Source: Planctomycetota bacterium (lineage in GTDB: Bacteria > Planctomycetota > SZUA-567 > H5-PLA8). From it: a stretch of DNA of 64,000 nucleotides. Below the pieces are notes generated by a model, which worked only from the letters and a program-made list of their open reading frames with translations, searched no databases and was not told where the DNA came from. Each line of letters opens with the position of its first letter. Position 1 is the first letter of the stretch. Shown in pieces: positions 8,159 to 16,436 of the stretch. The translations under genes and the position numbers were made by a program. The DNA is taken from positions 1-64,000 of the forward strand of contig JAKLKQ010000012.1 of the NCBI GenBank assembly GCA_023150555.1. The letters run 5' to 3'.

Positions 8159-9994
8159 TCACGACGCGCTACGGCGGCGCGGTTTTGCGGGCGGCTTCTT
8201 TCCGGACTTCTGCGCGGGCTTCTTCTTCACGCCGGCGGCCTCGTCGAGCATCTCGCGGGCCTCGGCGAGCGTGCGCTCGCTGGCCGACTCGCCGCGCAGC
8301 ATCAGCGCCAGTTCCTCGACGCGGCCCTCGCCTTCCACAGCGGCGGCGGCGATCTCGGCGGCCGCGCCCTTGCCGCGCAGCTTCTCGATCTTGAACTGGC
8401 GCGCGCCGCAGGCCGCCAGCTGCGGCAGGTGCGTCACGCACAGCACCTGGCGCACGCGCGCCAGCGCCTGGAGTTTGCGGCCCAGCACCTCGCCCATGCG
8501 CCCGCCGACGCCGGTGTCGATCTCGTCGAAGACCACTACGGGCAGGCGGTCGGCCCCGCCGGCCTTGGCCAGCACGCCCTTCAGGGCCAGCATCACGCGG
8601 GAGAGTTCGCCGCCGCTGGCGCACTCGGACAGCGGGCGCTCGGCCAGCTCGGGATTGGCGGTGAAGAGCAGTTCGACGCCTTCCGCGCCTCCAGCGCGCA
8701 GTTCCGGCGGCAGCAGGCGCGCGGCCTCGGCGGCGGCGCTCTCGTCGCTTCCCGCGTCGTGCTTCGCGGCCTCGTGGGTCGCCAGCGCCACGCGCAAGGT
8801 GGCGCCCTTCAGGCCCAGGTCAGCCAGTTCGGCGGCAGCGCGGCGTTCCAGCTCCCGCGCGGCGCGGCTGCGCTTGCGCGTCAGGCGCCCGGCGGCGGCG
8901 CGCAGCTTCGCGTTGGCCTGCTCAAGCGCGCGGTCCAGCTCCCCGGCGCGGTCGTCCAGGCGGCCCAAGTCGGCGAGGCGGCAGCGCAGCTCGTCGCGAA
9001 GCTTGCGCAGGCCTTCCAGGTCGCGGCCGTGCTTGCGTTCGAGGCCGCGCCAGCGCGCGCGCACCTCCTCGAGTTCGGCCAGCCGCTCAGGATCGCTGCG
9101 GGCCTTCTCGGCCAGCGCGTTCAGGTCGCGGGCCAGCTCGCGGGCGTCGGCCAGCAGCGCGTCCAAGCGACGCGAGAGATCGGCGCCCTCGGCACCGGCT
9201 TCCTCGATGACCTCGGCATCCTTGGCGACGTGGGCGATCTGGCTTGCGGCGGAAGCGTCGTCGTCGCCGTCCAGGCGCTCGGCCCCGGCCAGCGCGGCCT
9301 GCCGGATGCGCTCGGCCCCGCGCAGAAGCTTGAGATTTCCCTCCAGCGACTCGGGTTCGATCTCGTCGAGCAAAGCGCCGTCGAGTTCCTTGAGCTGGAA
9401 GCGGTAGACGTCCTCGCGGCCCTGGCGGTCGCGGGCGGCGCGACGCAGGTCAACCAGCGCCTCGGCGGCCTCGCGAGCTTGGCGGAAGGCCGTGCGGACC
9501 TCCGCGCGTTCGGTGCCGGCCTCGGCGAACCGGTCCAGGATCTCCAGGCGCGTGGTGGGGCGCAGCAGGGACTGGTTCTCGTGCTGGCCGTGGACGTCCA
9601 GCAGGACCTCGCCCAAGGTCTTCAGCACCGCGGCGGCAATGGGGCGGCCGTTGGCGTGCGCCCGCGCGCGGCCGTCGCGCGGCAGCACCCGCGAGACCAC
9701 CAGTTCCCAGGTCTTCGCGTTGGGAGGCTCGGCGAAGGCGATGCCCAATTCCTCGCCCAAGGCCTGAACCAGCTCGGCGTCGGAGAGTTCAAAGCGCGCG
9801 CTGACCTCGGCCTGCTCGGCGCCGGGGCGGACGGCGTCGGCCTCGGCCCGGCCCCCGAAGAGCAGGCCCAGGGCGTCGATGAGCAGGCTCTTGCCGGCGC
9901 CGGTCTCGCCGGTAAAGACGTTCAGCCCGCCGTCCAGCAGAAGGTGCAGGCGCTGGATCAGGACCAGGTTCTCGACGCGAAGTTCGGCCAGCAT
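8159..9994 (-). CDS. recN: DNA repair protein RecN
   Basis: A 611-residue SMC-like ATPase acting in double-strand-break repair. The N-terminus has the RecN signature LVLIQRLHL...FTGETGAGKSLLIDAL (Walker A near residue 30) and a central Arg/Leu/Glu-rich coiled coil. The C-terminal lobe has the ABC signature SGGELSRVMLALK, Walker B VVVFDEIDTGVGG and the following VLCVTHLPQLAACG. The last 40 residues are Lys/Ala-rich (KKKPAQKSGKKPPAK), longer than in typical RecN. The gene stands alone between two plus-strand genes, with its stop about 65 bp from the end of the propeller gene. Confidence 0.96.
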   Translation of the reverse strand: MLAELRVENLVLIQRLHLLLDGGLNVFTGETGAGKSLLIDALGLLFGGRAEADAVRPGAEQAEVSARFELSDAELVQALGEELGIAFAEPPNAKTWELVVSRVLPRDGRARAHANGRPIAAAVLKTLGEVLLDVHGQHENQSLLRPTTRLEILDRFAEAGTERAEVRTAFRQAREAAEALVDLRRAARDRQGREDVYRFQLKELDGALLDEIEPESLEGNLKLLRGAERIRQAALAGAERLDGDDDASAASQIAHVAKDAEVIEEAGAEGADLSRRLDALLADARELARDLNALAEKARSDPERLAELEEVRARWRGLERKHGRDLEGLRKLRDELRCRLADLGRLDDRAGELDRALEQANAKLRAAAGRLTRKRSRAARELERRAAAELADLGLKGATLRVALATHEAAKHDAGSDESAAAEAARLLPPELRAGGAEGVELLFTANPELAERPLSECASGGELSRVMLALKGVLAKAGGADRLPVVVFDEIDTGVGGRMGEVLGRKLQALARVRQVLCVTHLPQLAACGARQFKIEKLRGKGAAAEIAAAAVEGEGRVEELALMLRGESASERTLAEAREMLDEAAGVKKKPAQKSGKKPPAKPRRRSAS

Positions 9995-10151
9995 GGCCCC
10001 TACTCTTACCGCGCTCCGGCCCCGGACGCTAATAAAAGGAGGGGCTCCTCCCCGGCACCCGGCGAAAAGCCGATATTGAACTGGCGTAAAGCCTGTCCCG
10101 TACGTCTAATAGACGCGTCTGGAAAGTACGCCCACAGGATAGCCCCGGCCC

Positions 10152-12161
10152 ATGCCGAACGCCGAAAACCCCGCCGGCGCCACCCGCGCCACCCATGCCC
10201 GGTCGCAGATCCTCTGGATCTCGATCGCCTGCGTGGCGCTGCTGGCCGGCATCGGCTGGCTGGTTTCCGGCACGCGTCCGGCCGGCACGCCAACCGACAA
10301 CCAGCCATCGCCGGGCACAACCGATGCAACCAAGCCGCCCGGCGAAGATATCCCGCTGGAAGGCGAGGCGCGCCAGATCCTCGCCTGCTACCACACGCGC
10401 CGCGGGTCGACGCCGTTCCAGGTGATGACCGCCTACAAGCAGGTGCGCGTGCCGGTGGAACGGCTGCTGGAACGCGTGCCGGATTTCATCGAGACCCTGA
10501 GCGTGATGGCCGACCGCGGACAGCGCCTGCCGCGCGAGTTCCTGCGGGTCGACCAGGAGATGGAGAAGACCATCGACACGCTGGGCGAGAAGCGTCGCAA
10601 CATGGCCAGCTACACCGCGTACATCGACCCTTACACCGGCGAGGTCATCGCTTACGACCTGGCCCTGACCGAAGGCGGCGTGCCGCAGCGGTTCATCGGC
10701 CGGCTCAGCAAGACCGGGATCATGCTGCGCGTGTACCAGGGCGGCGAGCAGACCGACCAGAACGAGATCACCTTCCCGACCAACACGCACGTGCTGCCGC
10801 CGCGCATGGACTTCATCCGCATCTGGTTCCAGCGCCATCCTGAGATCAAGGAGCCGGTGCGCTGGTCGCTGTTCATTCCCGAAGCCAGCACGTTCGTGGG
10901 CCTGGTCGCGCGGCCGCTGGGCACTGAGACGATTCCCGTACAGGGCCGCAAGGTCGACTGCGCGCGCTACGACGTCGAGGTGCGCTCGACGCAAGCCCGC
11001 GAGGACGTCGTCTCGTACCAGCGCATGTGGTTCGACCTGCGCGAGGGCGTGATGGTCAAGCGCCTCGACTACGAGGAGGACGTGCAGCCCGACGACGCGC
11101 GCGTAACTGAACGCATCGCGCCCGAAGACCGCGAAGCGATCCAGTACCTTGCCCTGCGCCCGCCGGAGCTGCCCGAGGCTAAGCCCTTCCCCTATCCGCT
11201 AGACCGCGACCTGGTCTATCACGTCAAAGCCCGCGACAAGAAGCTGGGCAAGGTGCGCGTGCGCTTCTCGCGCCAGGACGCCGATAACCTCGGCCCCGGC
11301 GGCTACGTCTCCATCGGCCAGGTGCTGCTCGACGCGCAGGGCAGCACGCGCAACGAAACCGCCGTCACGCGCATGGACAACCGCTTCCTGCCCGTGGCCT
11401 ACCGCGCCGAAGGCGACGAGGAAGTCGAGACCAAGGCGAAGTACCGCATCGAAGCCCTGTTCGCCGGGGGGCACGCCAAGATCGAGTTCTTCCGTGACAT
11501 CCAGGCCGCCGTCGAGGGCGCCTCGCCCGCCAACCCCGAGCGCGTCGGACCGGGGCCGCAGGCCGGTGACGATGACCCCGAGCCGGCTCAGATCCCCGGC
11601 GTCCCGCTGCGCCTGGTCTCCCTGAAGCGGGCGGAGGAGAACGTGGAACCGCCGCTGGCAGCCCGAGCGCGCAAGGTTCAACACGCCCTCGACCGGCCGC
11701 TCGACGAAGGCACCTTCCTCTACGACTTCCACCGCGTCGAGCACCTGGCGCTGCTGGCCCTGCGCCTGCCCGTGCCGAACAAGGCGCCGGAAGGCAAGGA
11801 CCAGGCCGCCCTGATCTACCAGCGCGCAGCGATGTACTCGATTCGTCGCAACCTCGGCGGCATCCTGACCTTCCGCATCCGGCCCGAGCCGAAGCCCGAG
11901 GCACCCAAGGACGACCCGGACCTGGCCGAGGATCTGGAAGAAGAGAGCGAGCAGCTTTGGATCGCGCACACCGGCGGCGCACTGCTCCCGTGCCAGATGC
12001 TCCTGACCTCGGACGGGCGGCTGCTGCAATTGACATGCAGCTACGGCAGCGGCGAGGTGACCTACACGCTGGACGACCCCATCATGCACCGCCGCGAGCG
12101 CAACGCCCAGAAGCGCCGCGGGCAGGAAGGCCCCACCCTGCTGCGCCCGCCGTGGTTTTAG
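10152..12161 (+). CDS. Membrane-anchored DUF3108-like protein
   Basis: A 669-residue protein of unknown function. One N-terminal membrane helix (about residues 19-36, ILWISIACVALLAGIGWLVSG) anchors a large extracytoplasmic part. The text reads as two or three related beta-rich modules: 'SYTAYIDPYTGEVIAYDLAL...RVYQG' (about 155-200), 'DLVYHVKARDKKLGKVRVRF...GYVSIGQVLLDAQG' (about 355-405), and a last module ending 'LPCQMLLTSDGRLLQLTC'. The central module resembles the DUF3108 / LolA-like lipoprotein-binding fold, which suggests a hydrophobic-ligand or envelope role. That assignment is fold-level inference. The start is the first ATG; only a weak AGGAT lies upstream. No terminator is obvious. 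Confidence 0.7.
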   Translation: MPNAENPAGATRATHARSQILWISIACVALLAGIGWLVSGTRPAGTPTDNQPSPGTTDATKPPGEDIPLEGEARQILACYHTRRGSTPFQVMTAYKQVRVPVERLLERVPDFIETLSVMADRGQRLPREFLRVDQEMEKTIDTLGEKRRNMASYTAYIDPYTGEVIAYDLALTEGGVPQRFIGRLSKTGIMLRVYQGGEQTDQNEITFPTNTHVLPPRMDFIRIWFQRHPEIKEPVRWSLFIPEASTFVGLVARPLGTETIPVQGRKVDCARYDVEVRSTQAREDVVSYQRMWFDLREGVMVKRLDYEEDVQPDDARVTERIAPEDREAIQYLALRPPELPEAKPFPYPLDRDLVYHVKARDKKLGKVRVRFSRQDADNLGPGGYVSIGQVLLDAQGSTRNETAVTRMDNRFLPVAYRAEGDEEVETKAKYRIEALFAGGHAKIEFFRDIQAAVEGASPANPERVGPGPQAGDDDPEPAQIPGVPLRLVSLKRAEENVEPPLAARARKVQHALDRPLDEGTFLYDFHRVEHLALLALRLPVPNKAPEGKDQAALIYQRAAMYSIRRNLGGILTFRIRPEPKPEAPKDDPDLAEDLEEESEQLWIAHTGGALLPCQMLLTSDGRLLQLTCSYGSGEVTYTLDDPIMHRRERNAQKRRGQEGPTLLRPPWF

Positions 12162-12197
12162 CGGTTCGCCATCGACGTTATTAAACAGGAAGTCGCG

Positions 12198-13262
12198 TCA
12201 GCACATGTCGCCGCGCGCCGACGGCGCGGGATGCTTGCCCGGCGCGAGGTCAACCAGAACGCCCAGCGTCTTCTGCGGCGTCTCGACGACCAGATCCCAC
12301 GCCGCGGGTGCAGCGTCGATCGGAAAGCAGTGGCTGACCAGCGGCGCGACCTGCACCTTGCCCGCAGCCACCGCGCGCAGGAAAGCTTCCATATTGCGGG
12401 CCTCGGTCCAAGGCACGTAGCCCGCGGGGTAATCCGTGCCCTCGACCTCGTACTGCGGATCGCGCCTGCCCGGGCCGCCGGCGTGCACGAACTTCACGTC
12501 CAGTTCCTTCCTTGCCGCGCCCGTGAGTCTGGGAAACTCGTCGGACCCACCCAGCAGCGAGACGCGCCCGCGAACGCGCAGCAGCTCGGTGAAGTTGTCC
12601 TCGACGGCCTTCGGGCCGCTGATCGCCAGGACCACGGCATCGGCGCCGCGTCCGCGCGTCTTTTCCAGCGCGAGTGCCTTCAGATCCGCTTGTCCCGCCA
12701 CGTGCGCGCGACCGGGCAGGACCTCGTTCAGCACTGCAACGCGTTCGGGGCTCAGATCCGACGCGATCACCGTCGCGCCCATGGCCTCGGCAAGCTGCAC
12801 CGCCAGCATCCCCACCGGACCCAGGCCGTAATGCACGATCACGTCGCCGAAGGTTACGTTAATCTGCCGCAAGCCGTGAAGCGCAATCGCCCCCAACCCC
12901 GCCGAGGCCGCCGCCCACAGCGGCACCCCGGACGGCACCGGAACCGCCAAGTTCCTGCCGACGGGCAACTCGGTGGCGTGGTAGACGTGCGGCGAACCGT
13001 AGATCGCGACGGGCATGCCGGGTTCGAAGCCTGGGGCCTCGGCGCCTGCGCGGAGCACCGTGCCGCTTGCAGTGTAGCCCAGCCAGTAGTCCTTCGGATC
13101 CTTCGATCGCTCCGCGCGCATCCTGCGCAGAAAGCCGCTCTCGGTTCCGGACGAGATCCAGCCGTAGGCGCCGGCCACCAGGACCTGGCGCGGACCGCAC
13201 TCGGGGGCGGGGCCGTCCTTCACGTAGACGCTGCCGTCCGGGCGGTGCATCACGACGCGCAT
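12198..13262 (-). CDS. Medium-chain (MDR) dehydrogenase, zinc-free type
   Basis: A 354-residue member of the zinc-type alcohol dehydrogenase superfamily. The Rossmann half is clear (VIVHYGLGPVGMLAVQLAEAMGATVIASD, then VVLAISGPKAVEDNFTELLRVRGRVSLLGG). The catalytic-zinc Cys is replaced (GWISSGTESGFLRR) and the four-Cys structural zinc loop is missing, as in sugar- or bacteriochlorophyllide-type MDR enzymes that do not use zinc. The likely reaction is NAD(P)-dependent oxidation of a polyol or sugar. The start lies 79 bp from the divergent aldo/keto reductase, so the two could share a control region. Confidence 0.85.
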   Translation of the reverse strand: MRVVMHRPDGSVYVKDGPAPECGPRQVLVAGAYGWISSGTESGFLRRMRAERSKDPKDYWLGYTASGTVLRAGAEAPGFEPGMPVAIYGSPHVYHATELPVGRNLAVPVPSGVPLWAAASAGLGAIALHGLRQINVTFGDVIVHYGLGPVGMLAVQLAEAMGATVIASDLSPERVAVLNEVLPGRAHVAGQADLKALALEKTRGRGADAVVLAISGPKAVEDNFTELLRVRGRVSLLGGSDEFPRLTGAARKELDVKFVHAGGPGRRDPQYEVEGTDYPAGYVPWTEARNMEAFLRAVAAGKVQVAPLVSHCFPIDAAPAAWDLVVETPQKTLGVLVDLAPGKHPAPSARGDMC

Positions 13263-13341
13263 GGCGGGTTCCCCGGTGGCTGGAATCGACGAACGAATGT
13301 CCTAAGCTAACGTTTCTCGGTTCCAAATCAAAGGAGGCCCC

Positions 13342-14400
13342 ATGCCCGCCCGCGACCCGCTCACGCCCGACCCCAAGCTCTACGGCGTGCCTTTCGAAAC
13401 CGACGTTTTCAATGGGATGCCGTACCGGCGCCTGGGCAAGAGCGGGCTGCGCGCGTCGAACATCGGGCTGGGCACGTGGAAGTTCGGCTTTCCCGAGACC
13501 GGCGATTCCTCGCGCGTCGGCGCCAAGGAGGCCATGGCGATATTCGACAAGGCCATCGAGGAAGGCGTCACCTTCTGGGACACCGCCAATCGCTACAACA
13601 ACGCCTCGGGCAACAGCGAACGCCTGATCGGACAGTGGTTTCGCAGCAATCCGGACCAGCGCCGCAACGTGCTCGTGGCGACCAAGGTCTACGGCGGCAT
13701 GGACGGCGTATCGCCCAACCACAGCCGCCTCTCGCGCCAGAACATCCTCGATTCCGTCGACGCATGTCTGAAACGCCTGCAGCTCGAGTACGTCGATCTG
13801 CTCTACTTCCATCGCTTCGACGAGACGACGCCGCTCGACGAGAGCCTCGCCGCCGTCGACGACCTCATCCGCCGCGACAAGGTGCGCTACTTCGCCGGCT
13901 CGAACTTCACCGCCGACCAGATCAAGCTCGCCGCGGCCGTCGAACGCCAGCTCGGCCCTCGCGTGCGCCTGTTGGCCGTGCAGAACCAGTTCGACCTGCT
14001 GAACCGCGAGCCCGCCGAGTACAAAGGCACGCTTGAATACTGCGCCGAGGCGGGCGTCTCGTACGTGGCCTGGAGTCCCCTGGCGCGTGGTCTACTGACC
14101 GACCGCTACCTCGACCCGAGGAAAGCCGGCAAAGGCGACCGCCTGGTGGACGAAGGCAACCTCGAGAAACTCGCGACGCCCGCCGTGCTGGCAAAGCTCA
14201 ACGCGCTGGCGAAGCTCGCGCGCGAGGCCGACCTGGCGCTGGCGCAGCTCGCGCTGGCGTACATGCTCACGCTGCCCGGCATGGGCCCGGCAATCCCGTC
14301 GTCGTCGAGCGTGCAGCAGGTTGCCGACAACGCCAAGGCCGGCAAGGTCGTGCTGGATCACGAATTGCGCGGGAAAATTGGGAAGGCCTTATCGGCCTAA
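13342..14400 (+). CDS. Aldo/keto reductase
   Basis: A 352-residue NADPH-dependent (beta/alpha)8-barrel oxidoreductase. The catalytic tetrad is complete: D80 and Y85 in FWDTANRYNN, K115 in LVATKVYGG, and H157 in LLYFHRFDE. The C-terminal cofactor-binding signature (IPSSSSVQQVADNAKA) is present. It resembles the voltage-gated-channel beta-subunit/YghZ-like branch (GTWKFGF, RYNNASGNSE). AAAGGAGG upstream makes the start secure. It is divergent from an MDR dehydrogenase, and both probably act on sugars or small carbonyls. Confidence 0.92.
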   Translation: MPARDPLTPDPKLYGVPFETDVFNGMPYRRLGKSGLRASNIGLGTWKFGFPETGDSSRVGAKEAMAIFDKAIEEGVTFWDTANRYNNASGNSERLIGQWFRSNPDQRRNVLVATKVYGGMDGVSPNHSRLSRQNILDSVDACLKRLQLEYVDLLYFHRFDETTPLDESLAAVDDLIRRDKVRYFAGSNFTADQIKLAAAVERQLGPRVRLLAVQNQFDLLNREPAEYKGTLEYCAEAGVSYVAWSPLARGLLTDRYLDPRKAGKGDRLVDEGNLEKLATPAVLAKLNALAKLAREADLALAQLALAYMLTLPGMGPAIPSSSSVQQVADNAKAGKVVLDHELRGKIGKALSA

Positions 14401-14459
14401 AAGTTCGATCCATCTTACTTCTTGCAGTCCTTGCCTTTTCCGGGCGTGGAGTCCTTGCC

Positions 14460-15635
14460 ATGATGCGCCCCTACCGCCGTCTCCTACTCTTGTTTCTGCC
14501 TGCGCTGCTGGCGGCAACCTTTTCGTCGCGCGCAGAAGACGCGCAGGGCATGGAAGCTGGCAAGGCCGAAATGGCCCGACTGGTCGCGATCGCCATCGAC
14601 GGGGGCCAGCTTGCGCTGGACCGCAAGGTTTGGGAGCAGAAGGATCCCGAAGAGCCCACCGATCCCGAGGAGCGCAAGGCCTGGGAAAAGAAAAAACTGG
14701 CGAAGGCCATGGGCCGTGAGGCCGATCAGATTTCCGACGAACTCCTCAAAGCCTTCGGGCCGCACTACCTCAGCAAGACCGGGTGCCAAGGCCGCTTCCA
14801 GGAATACATGAACACCTTTGGCGGCATGGGAGGCGGCAGCGGAGGTGGAAGCTCGGGCACGCAGAGCCATTGGCGCATCGACAAGAGCTCGGCCAGCGGA
14901 CGCATCGAGAGCGACACCGCTACCGGATCCTTCAGACTGCAGATCACGGAGAAGACACTTGCCGAGCGCATCTTGGTGGTCGAGGACGACAAGGACCTGG
15001 GCTTCACCTTGCGGCTGGCGGAGCGTGCCTCGGGCCGTTCCCTGCTATTTGTCCAGACACCGAAAGGCAGCGTAACGCTTGTCGTAACAGATGGCGATGC
15101 GATCAACACCTACACCGCGAACGATTTCGCCGGCCTGCTGCGCAAGCACCCCGCCGAAACGCAGGTGAAGTTCCTGCGCCCGCTCGCGGCGATCGGCATC
15201 GAACCTCCGCTGCACCCGCTCCTGCCGCCGGTGATGGCCGCGGCGACGACGGGCTTCGGCGCAGGCGCCGCCGAGCATGCCTCGCAGGCCGACGCGCTGA
15301 TCGCCAAGCTCTCCGACGAGGACGCCGCGGCGCGCGACGAAGCCACCGGCGCACTGATCAAGCTCTACCCGTTCGCGGTAAGTCACGTGCGCTCGGCCGA
15401 GGCCAAGAGCGAGGACGCCGAGACGAAGATGCGGTTGAAAAAGGTGATCGCCGCGCACCCGACGATCGAGAAGGCGCTCGACTTCGTAAAGGAGAAGAAG
15501 TTGCACGAGGACAAGGCGTACCTGCTGGACCTGCTGGCGAACGTGCCGTTCTTCCGGAAGAGCACCCAGGCGCGGTTGGCGGCGCTGTACGGGAAGGACT
15601 ACGGCGAAGACGCGCCGAAGTGGCCGATGCCGTAA
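14460..15635 (+). CDS. Secreted protein of unknown function with HEAT-like C-terminus
   Basis: A 391-residue exported protein; no family recognised. A signal peptide (RRLLLLFLPALLAATFSSRAEDA) is followed by a charged helical segment and a Gly/Ser linker (GGMGGGSGGGSSG, about 121-133). Next comes a beta-rich region (about 140-240: LAERILVVEDDKDLGFTLRL, LVVTDGDAINTYTANDF). A helical C-terminus contains 'SDEDAAARDEATGALIKL', which looks like a HEAT-repeat helix pair. It starts 59 bp after the aldo/keto reductase and is convergent with the LolA-like gene 9 bp away. Confidence 0.75.
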   Translation: MMRPYRRLLLLFLPALLAATFSSRAEDAQGMEAGKAEMARLVAIAIDGGQLALDRKVWEQKDPEEPTDPEERKAWEKKKLAKAMGREADQISDELLKAFGPHYLSKTGCQGRFQEYMNTFGGMGGGSGGGSSGTQSHWRIDKSSASGRIESDTATGSFRLQITEKTLAERILVVEDDKDLGFTLRLAERASGRSLLFVQTPKGSVTLVVTDGDAINTYTANDFAGLLRKHPAETQVKFLRPLAAIGIEPPLHPLLPPVMAAATTGFGAGAAEHASQADALIAKLSDEDAAARDEATGALIKLYPFAVSHVRSAEAKSEDAETKMRLKKVIAAHPTIEKALDFVKEKKLHEDKAYLLDLLANVPFFRKSTQARLAALYGKDYGEDAPKWPMP

Positions 15636-15644
15636 CGACCCGGC

Positions 15645-16436
15645 CTATTCGGTCTTGGCTTCCTTCTTAGCCTCCCCCTCACCTTCGCCGTCATCCTTCG
15701 TCTCGGGGACGTCGTCGGTCTGGACGGGATCCTTGCCCCTCAGCAGCGGGTCCTCGAAATCCTTGTCCTTCAGGCTCTTGGGCGTCTCGACTTCGGTGAA
15801 GCGTTCGGTCACTACGTCGCCGGCCGTCTGCTCGCGCTCGATCTCCCGAAAGAACGCTGCACCTTCCTCGATGCGCGCGGCAATACGGCGCAAGCCGAAC
15901 TTCTTGCCCGTCAGAACAATACGGTAATCCGCGGGCTTGCCCTCCGCGCCGTCGCGCTTGAAGACCGCACAGGCGAAGTGTCGGCGCAACTCGGTCAGGT
16001 CGCCGGTCATCGTCGAGCGCATCATCGCCAACGCGCGCGGCGCGTTCTTGAAGTTCTTGGCGACCACGACGGGAGGCTGGCCTTCCTTCTCCTTCTTGGT
16101 CTCGAGCAGGCGCTCGCCAGAGATGAGCATGGCCGAAGGCGAGGGCTTCTCGAAGTGCCGCAGCAGGTGATTGTCGGTGCGGCGCAGCACCAGGTAGCCG
16201 GTGCGGGTGACGTTGTCCAGGCCCAGCGGATCGAGGGCTTCCGCCACCATCTTAGCCTTCACGCAGGGATGCTTCGCGAAGTGGTCCTTTAGTTCGGCCA
16301 GGAACTTGTCGGCGGCTGCTTCGTCGAGTCTCGTCTCGCCGGGCTCTGCTTTGACTTCCTCGGGCTTGTCGGCGGCCATACAGAAGCCGGCCAGGAGAGC
16401 CCACAGCGCCACGAGCGCGAGTCGCCGGATCGTCAT
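15645..16436 (-). CDS. LolA-like outer-membrane lipoprotein carrier family protein
   Basis: A 263-residue exported protein with signal peptide ending FCMAADK. Residues 45-215 read as a LolA-like half-barrel: an opening helix (AADKFLAELKDHFAKHP), 'VTRTGYLVLRRTDNHLLRHFEKPSPSAMLISGERLLET', and a later 'YRIVLTGKKFGLRRIAARIE'. The tail is acidic and Lys-rich. Its ATG overlaps the MMPL transporter stop by 4 bp (ATGA), so the two are translationally coupled. LolA-type proteins paired with MMPL exporters are known from aryl-polyene clusters, where they move lipid or glycolipid to the outer membrane; a similar job here is inference. The LolA call is at fold level. Confidence 0.65.
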   Translation of the reverse strand: MTIRRLALVALWALLAGFCMAADKPEEVKAEPGETRLDEAAADKFLAELKDHFAKHPCVKAKMVAEALDPLGLDNVTRTGYLVLRRTDNHLLRHFEKPSPSAMLISGERLLETKKEKEGQPPVVVAKNFKNAPRALAMMRSTMTGDLTELRRHFACAVFKRDGAEGKPADYRIVLTGKKFGLRRIAARIEEGAAFFREIEREQTAGDVVTERFTEVETPKSLKDKDFEDPLLRGKDPVQTDDVPETKDDGEGEGEAKKEAKTE

